Part shown: piece after piece, positions 16,901-25,900 of the stretch
Numbering within the stretch: position 1 is the stretch's first letter
How the letters are laid out: each line of letters begins with the position of its first letter
Virus record (IMG/VR): IMGVR_UViG_3300025120_000248
Span: 1-34,172 of that record
Strand: one strand, 5' to 3'
DNA from: a virus
Length of the DNA: 34,172 nucleotides
Position numbers and translations under genes: made by a program
The notes under the pieces: generated by a model
Seen by the model: only the letters and a program-made list of their open reading frames with translations
Databases searched by the model: none
What the model was told of the DNA's origin: nothing

Positions 16901-19900
16901 AGTTACATGCCACCGTCTCCAACTAAACTTGGAATGTATCCAAAATTTAAACCAGAATCTTTTACTGACACAACTTATATCACAGACACAGTAGTGATTA
17001 GAAAGCACGACGGATCAATTATAAAAGCATACGGAGATGAGAGAGACGACCTAATACTAGAACTTGAAAAAAGAATTTACAACAACTGCAAAGTTGCTTA
17101 CGACTCAACGTTGTTGGATTTAAATGACGTGATGCCAAGTGCATTTACTTCAACAGAATACGCATTACAGGAAGTGAATGACGTTATGGGCTCAGATTTT
17201 TATATATGGGCAGGCCGTAATAATGTGCAGTACATAAACAATTTAACATTTTCAGAAGGTTCACCTTTTACATACAATTATGGAAGAAGCACAGACAGAT
17301 TAAATGGTCATAGCCTTCCAGGATACTGGAGAGGAATTTACAATTACTTTTATGACACAGATGCTCCACACTTGAGACCATGGGAGATGCTAGGACATTC
17401 AGAGAAACCAACTAATTGGGAAACACTTTATGGCCCAGCACCTTATACATCAGCGAATGATGTGCTTTGGACTGCTATTGAAACTGAGCCAGGCAGATAT
17501 GGTAAGCCAGAAATAAAAAGTTACCTACCAGTCGATGCATCAGGAAATTTATTAGATCCATTAGCGGCAGGCCTTGTAGACAATTTTGACATACCGGGAA
17601 GACAAGCTTCTTGGAAGTTTGGAGATCGTGCACCAGCGGAAACGGCATGGAGAAGATCAAGTGCATACCCTTTCACAGCAATGAAAACATTGGCACTTAC
17701 CAAACCGGCCAAATTCTTTTCAGATTTTTTAGATAATTCTCGACTTACAACAAACATAAGTGGAAACAGAATATACAAAGATACAGGCGTCAGACAACAA
17801 CTGTCTACTAGCAAGTATCATCTAGAAATATCAACTGATAATGATACAGGAATTACAACAAGGTATCAGACAGCAGGGTATCAACCATTCGTTGTCAATT
17901 ATTTGATTTCACGTAATTTAGATCCAACTGTATTTTATATCAACAAGATGAAAAATTTATCTGTGCAGTTAGCATATAAACTAGGTGGATTTACAGACAA
18001 GGACAATTTAAAAGTATTGACAGATTCTGTATCTCCGGGTTCAACATCAGGCAGTAAATTTATACCAGACGAAAACTATAAAATATTATTTAGAACATCA
18101 AATCCTGTTGAAAGTTTTCAATATTCAGGTGTGTTGATAGAAAAAAATACAGATACTGGTACTGATGGTTCCACACTGTTGGGAGGATACAAAGTATTAG
18201 GATATTCAACAACAAAACCATTTTTTAAATTCAACTATCCTGTTAAGACAACTACACATAGTCCGGTATCGGTAGCTGATTCGGTGGTTGTCAAGAGATA
18301 CACTGCATTTAGAGAGTTTACTCAAGCAATACCTTATGGACATGTTTTTGATACCATACAAGATGTGGCAGATTTCCTTTTTGGATACGGCCATTGGCTA
18401 GAAGAACAAGGATTCAAGTTCAATAAATTTTCAAATGAACTAAAAGAAACACTTAATTGGTCCAACGCAGTGAGAGAATTCTTGTTCTGGACCACACAAG
18501 AATGGGCTCCGGGTAGTGCTGTTACAGTTTCTCCGGCCGCAGACGGTTTTGAATTAGACACCGACAATTCGATTGTTGGCAGATTGAGAAATCTTGCAGG
18601 AGACTACTCTCTATTAGATGCAGGCGGAAGGAAGATAGACATTAGAGAACTGTCAACAAAACGTATAGGCAAAACATTTGAGTTAGGGGTAAAATCAGAT
18701 AATGGTTTATACAATGTTGCATTGAACACAGTACAGAAAGAGCACGTGCTATTATTTGATAACAGCACAGCCTTTGCAGATATTATATTTGATCCATATA
18801 CAGGCTTCAGACAACAGCGATTGAAATTAGTTGGATGGAAAACATCAGGATGGAACGGAGATTATTACGCACCAGGATTTGTTTTTGATGCCGCCGAAGT
18901 AACTTACTGGTTACCAAGCACTGATTACAATATTGGCGATTCCGTTGAATATCAAGGAAGATTCTATGTTGCAAAATTAAATCACAATTCAGAAACCACT
19001 TTTGAAAATAAAAACTGGATATTAAAAGATAAGAAACCAGCACCACAACTTATTCCAAATTTTGAATACAAAATTTCACAATTTAATGATTTTTATAATT
19101 TAGAAACAAATAATTTTGATGAGTCACAACAGCAATTAGCCCAAAGGTTAATTGGATACCAATCAAGGGATTATTTAGAAAATCTTTTTGTAAACGATGT
19201 TTCTCAATACAAATTTTACCAAGGATATATTCGAGAAAAAGGAACACAAAATGCAATAGATCAAATTTTAAAAGCACAATACGAAGGAGAAGATATCGAT
19301 CTTGAGTTATATCCAGAATGGATGATCAGGACAGGGAGATTTGGAAACACAGATGCTACCGAAAGCATACAAGTTTTGCTTAAAGATAATGAGGTATCTG
19401 GTAATCCACAAAGTATTGAACTGTTTGATACAACAAACGAAACCAGAGAGTTTTATAGATCATTGTATGTTGGTGCATCTGCACTTTATAAAAAACCTGT
19501 AGAGTACTCAGCTAAAAATACTTTTGGCAGACTAGATTATACAAAAGCAGGGATGGACAGAGACTATGCACAGGTGTACAAGACAGCAGGGTATCCGAGA
19601 ACAACTCAAGTACAGCACACAGCTTTTAATATTACAGATTTACTAAATCTTGATGTAAACAGTATATCGGCAAATGATCTAATATGGGTGGCAAACAAAA
19701 GCAACAAAGATTGGGACGTTGTTAGAATGACTAATGCCAAAATAAAAATAGCTGAACTTAGAACAATGAATGGTACTACACAGTTAGAAATAACTTTTAC
19801 AGGGTCACATGGATTACTAGCACAAACACCAACTTCACTTGCTGATTATTTTGCAATCGCAAACAGCGAAGAGCCAACACTGAACGGAGTATACCAGGTG

Positions 19901-22900
19901 TCAAGCGTTTCAGATCACAAGACTGTCATAGTAGATTATACAGGAAACACAGCATTTATTCCAAATTTGGAAGACGGCTCAACTGCAGATACTTACGGAA
20001 ACATTTACAAATTTATATCAGTAAGATTAAATTCTATGGACAACGTCAATGATTTGATCAACTATGCTGATTACAACGATAAAGCGGATTCAATATCAAA
20101 ACCTGGAGACAAGGTTTATGCAGATACCGACAGTTCGGGACTATGGCAGGTATATGAGAAACAAGATCCTTACGTAGCAAAAATTCAAAAATCAACAGAT
20201 ATTGTAACATCAGATCAAAATTTTGGACATAGGATAGTTGCACGTAACGACGGTAGAACTATTGTTGTGTCTGCACCAGGCAAAGGACAAGGTGAAGTTC
20301 ACTTCTTATTCCGTTCAAGCACGGAAGCAGGTGCAGTCTTAAATGCTCAGTCAGTACAGACTATGACAGAAAATGATGATGCAACAAGTAGATTAGGTGA
20401 ATCACTATCAATGAGTACAGACGAGAACTTTGTAGTTGCTGGTGCACCATATACCAATGCAATAAGTTCAGATGGTAGCACAAGATTCAGCGACAACGGG
20501 CTTATAAAAATTTACGTTTGGGAGCCAACAACATTTAGTTACAATGTACTCAACACAATCACACCTCCTTTAGATGGTTCAACATCTGATTCGTCACAAG
20601 CACAGAACTTTGGATGGTCTCATAAGATTTCAGAACCAGGAGCAAGTTCGGCAAGAGCAACACCAGTGAAGTATCTTTTTGTAGGTGCTCCTGGATATGG
20701 ATCAGATACAGGACAGGTTTACATGTATGAATGGGGAATAGGTGCAGACTTATCAACATATGATACATGGACAAACTGCCTAACTTTAACATCAGCTGAT
20801 CCAGGACAAGGCAAAAGATTTGGGCATAGATTAGAAGCTAACGATACGGGGGATATACTTGCAGTAAGTTCACTTGCACCCGGCCAAGCAGGAAAAGTTG
20901 AAATTTACGTGAGAACTTCACAAGCAAATGACGACAGTACACAACATTCGTTTAGTCTTGCACAGACATTGACAGGTAGTAGTGCTGACGGATCAACACT
21001 TAACACAGGGTTTGGTGATGCGTTAACTATGACACACGATGGGGGTGTGCTAATAGTTGGTGCTCCAGGAGTTGACGGAACAGATACTGACACAGGTGCA
21101 GTATATTATTACAAATGGAATGCTGACGGATCAACAAACACATACACATTACAGCAAACAATAAATGGCCCAGACTCAAAATCTAACATGAAATTTGGCA
21201 CAAGTCTTGACATAAGCGACAATGGAGCTAGATTAGTAATAGGTTCCGAACAGGCATCCACACCTAGAGAAATGAAAGTTGACTCAGGTGCAACAACATT
21301 TGATTTACAAGACACAACAATAAGTGATTTAAATGTAGGTTCAGGTGCGGCATTCACTGCAACTATGTACAATACTCACTTTGTAATAGATGACAAATTA
21401 GTAACCGACAGCGTTTCGCCTAACGATGATTTTGGAAAAGGCGTTTGTATCATTGACAACTCCGTTATAGTTGGTGCACCACAAGATGAAGGTAACACTG
21501 GCTTACTCAATGACGGAACAGCAGGAGTATTTGATTTATCAGCAGATGGAGAATATGCATGGAAAAATATAGCATCTGAAACAGCACTAATGGATACAAA
21601 CAAACTTGGACAGGTATTTGATTTTAATAACAAAACAAAACAAGTTCGAGATTACTATGACTTGCATGATCCAGTCAAAGGCAGAATATTGGGAGTAGCT
21701 GATAGAGAAATAAACATCAAGACTACGTGGGATCCGGCAGTGTACAACATAGGGCCAAATGCAGATGTTAAGATTCCATGGGGAATAGAACACGTAGGCG
21801 AAGTATGGTGGAATCTATCAGCAGTGAAATGGACATGGTACGAGCAAGGTGATCAAGAATTTAAAACAAACAACTGGGGCAAACTTTTCCCAGGCTCAAG
21901 TATAGACATATATGAGTGGACAGAATCAAGACTGTTACCGAGTCAATGGAATACTTTACTTACAACAGCAGAAGGTAATACTTTAGGTTTATCAGGCACA
22001 CCTTTACACGCAGATGATTCGCAGTACACAGTAATTCAGAAATACAATTCAAGATTAGACACGCTTGTAGATTACTATTACTATTGGGTAAAAAATAAAG
22101 CAACAATGCCAACAAATAGTGTTGTAGAAAGAAAGAATACAACTGCATATGTGGCGAATGTAATTGCTAACCCGGAAAAATCTGGATTGAAGTATTATTC
22201 TGTAACAAGTCCTAACAGTTTGATACTGAATAATATAAGGAACTTGTCTCAGGACGATATTGTTTTAAATGTTGACATTAGGACCAATACATTTGATGGA
22301 GATTCACACGCGGTATGGAAGTTGGCAAAAGAAGGTGACAAAGATTATAGACCAGGACATCAGATTGAAACACGTTGGTGGGATTCACTAGTTGGACAAA
22401 ATGCTTCAGGTGATAAGGTTCCCGACATTGAATTGCCTATAAACGAAAGATATGGAAATAACATAAGACCGAGACAGAGTTGGTACGTAGATAGATTTGC
22501 GGCACTGAAAGAATTAATAGATTATGCAAACTCCGTCTTGATTAAACGGCAACTGGCAGGACAGATTAATCTTGCTAATCTGGATTCAAAAGATCCAGAA
22601 CCAACAAGTCAGAGTCTAGAGTGGGATACAAGCGTCGAAACATACGCAGACCTTACGTACATAAACACAGGTGATATTTCCGGATCAGTCAAGTATCTAG
22701 TAAAAGCAGATGAGACATCTAACGGATACTGGGCAATATATACCTGGGACGGCACAGAATTCACTAGAACAAAATTACAAACTTACAACACTTCTCCGTA
22801 TTGGAATTATGTAGATTGGTATGGCACCGATCCTGATGTACATCTAATGAATCACAGTGCAAATACTCCAATAGACAAGCAAGTAACATATGAGTACGAA

Positions 22901-25900
22901 CTAGACCAATTGAATTTGGAAGTAGGAAAACATGTGAAAGTTACAAATGCAGATACAGGTGGCTGGAAATTATTCATGCAGACTGCGTCAGGTTTTGTAA
23001 ATGTTGGAACGGAGAATGGAACAATTAGGTTGTCTACTAAACTTTATGATTACACACAAGATGCTACAGGATTTGCTGGAGATGACACATTCGATGATAA
23101 CTTCTTTGACCAAGAACCTGCAATAGAAACAAGGAAAATTTTAACAGCATTACGAGACGATTTATTTGTTGGCGATTTAGCATTAGAATACAACACACTT
23201 TTCTTTACAGGATTGAGAAGAGTGCTGTCTGAACAAACATATGTTGACTGGATGTTTAAAACATCCTTTATCAATGCTAAAAACTCTGTCAGAGCATTAG
23301 ATCAAAGAAAGACTTACACATTAGGTACAGATGATTGGATAGAAAGTTATATCAATGAGGTGAAACCTTTTCACACAAAATTGAGAGAATACAAATTAGG
23401 AAATACAGCATTAGATACACAGGACGGATTATTTACAGACTTTGACAGCCCGGCATTCTATGATGTGTCTATCGGAAAAATAAGACCATTTGATGTTGAC
23501 AGGGACAGTGGCAAACTAACAGAATATCCATGGCAGATGTGGAATGACTATCACAAGAAATATGTTTCTTCAATAACTGTTAGCAAATCAGGTTCTGGGT
23601 ACACTAAAATTCCAACAGTAACAATACTTGGAGGCACGACAGGATCAACAGGCCCATTCCAAATTCAGGCAACAAGCTCGAGTGGTGCATCGTCAGGCAG
23701 TTACGGCTATTACTACCCGTTGTTCACTAGTGAAGATCAGGCAAAGATTTGGGATTCGCAGAATGGTGGATCCGGTGTGGCACACTCTCACACATTCGAT
23801 GGGTACGCAGGAACGTTCTACATGCCAACAAGTCAAATTTCTAATCATGCACTGGCAGATAAATCCGGAACATACAAAATGTATGTCACACCTAGCACAA
23901 CAGCGGCAATTGCCACTGCAAAAGTATCTAACGGTAAGGTGACAGCGATCACGGTAACAGGTCTTGGTGCAAATTACACTTCAACACCTAAGGTGGCAAT
24001 CACAGGCGGTGCAGATGATGGATCGACACCAAGTGATACTGCAATAGCATATGCAAATTTAAAAAATGATCTTGTAAGAGATCTAGACACGACAATAAAA
24101 TTTGATAGGGTATCAAGCACGTCAAGTGTTGTTGATTGGACAGCATCTACTAGCTATGCATACGGACAACTTATTAGATACAACAATGAATTGTACAGGG
24201 CAACCAGTGCCTTTACATCAACAACAGACTTTGATGATGGAGAAAACGATCTTTACAAGTTCCGGGGCGATGAAGTAGGACTGACAGCCGCGGATAGAAC
24301 AAAAGGTTTCTATGCACCAGTGTCAGGCATGCCAGGAAATGAACTTTCGCAGGTTATGTCAGGAGTTGACTACGGTGGCACAATGGTGACAGGATTACTG
24401 TTTGATCAGAACCAAGGATGGGATAGATCTAAATGGTATGATTTTCCTTGGGATTCGTACGGTGTATCAAGAGTGAAAGCGTTTAGCTCCGACGGCCTTA
24501 CAGCTACATTTACAATCACACCTGCACCGGCTATCACAGAAGTGTACATGGTATATGTAACATCTGATGACAGCACTAGGAAAAAACGAAGCGAAATTTT
24601 TAGAGGTGATGGTTCAACAACAGCGTTCACACTAACTTCTATTCCAGATGCAGGAGCATTAGTAGAATTTATACCTTTCGATGACGACGGAGTGTTAACT
24701 CCAACAGATGATAGAACCCTTGACTCGATAGTCAAAGGTGGCCTATTTGGGTCTGCAATAGGAACAGCACCAAGCGATATATTGTTGGAAGGTGACGATT
24801 TCTTATCTCCAGCCACTAGCTATGCTCCAGAAGAAACAGTACCAGGGCAACTATTTGACACATTAGACATCAAAGTTTACACATCTCCAGAATCAGGTGT
24901 GCCATTTGTATCTAGCAAGAATCATAGAGGTGACGGAACGACACTGACGTTCAGTATAGGCGACTATCCAGGAACATTAGGTTCTGTGACGGTTTCAGTA
25001 AACGGTGTGACTCAAAAAGTTTCACTAGATGGGTCAACTGCTGGAGACTATTCGGTTGATATTGCAGGCAAAACAATTACTTTTCTAAGTACAGCACCAG
25101 CGGTCAACAGCGTGGTGGCAACAAAAGTTTTTGCGATAAGTGGTGAGAATTATAGAGTGCTTGACCAGTATACCGGTGATGGAAGTACAGTTACATTTAC
25201 AACAGGAATAAGAGATGATTTCAGTCCTATATTCACAAGGACTACTTCTGAAATATACATTACCATCGATGGTGTGCCAACAACAGCATACGCAACCACA
25301 ACTACTGCAGGTTCATTTACAGTTACATTCAACACGGCACCGACAGCAGATGCATTTGTACAGATTGCAGGATTTAACAGATCAGGATTAAGTTCTCGAA
25401 GTCATGCCAGTGTTAGAAATGAAAAAATTACATATGATGGATCAACAAATAGATATACGTTGACTTATCCGCCAGGATCAGTTGGACCATTCTCAGCCTT
25501 AACAATTATAGAAGTAAATGGAAAAGTACTCAGAGGACCTGACATTAGTTACTTCCAGGGAGACGACAGCACGTACAGTTACCAAGCACACCAGCACACT
25601 GATTTCTTTACAACGGATCAAACTAATATCACAGTTGACTCATCAACAACGACAGCAGATGCATTTATATTTGTAGATCGTGGAGAAGATTCAACAATAG
25701 ATCCACCTAAAACTATTACAAGTGCAGACCAAGTACAGCTTCATGTCAATGGAGTGTTGCAGTTGAGAAACACTGACTACTACCTAAACATAGGCGAGGG
25801 AACAGAGACAGCAGACGTCACTACTACAAAGGCAGACTCTAACACGATAACAGCTGACACGGAATCAGTCACTAACAGTGTGAGATTAGACGTACCAGCA

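Noticed and set aside
23628-23942. A 104-residue same-strand frame inside the giant gene
   Set aside because: It lies wholly within the giant frame in another phase, without a promoter, ribosome-binding site or recognisable domain.
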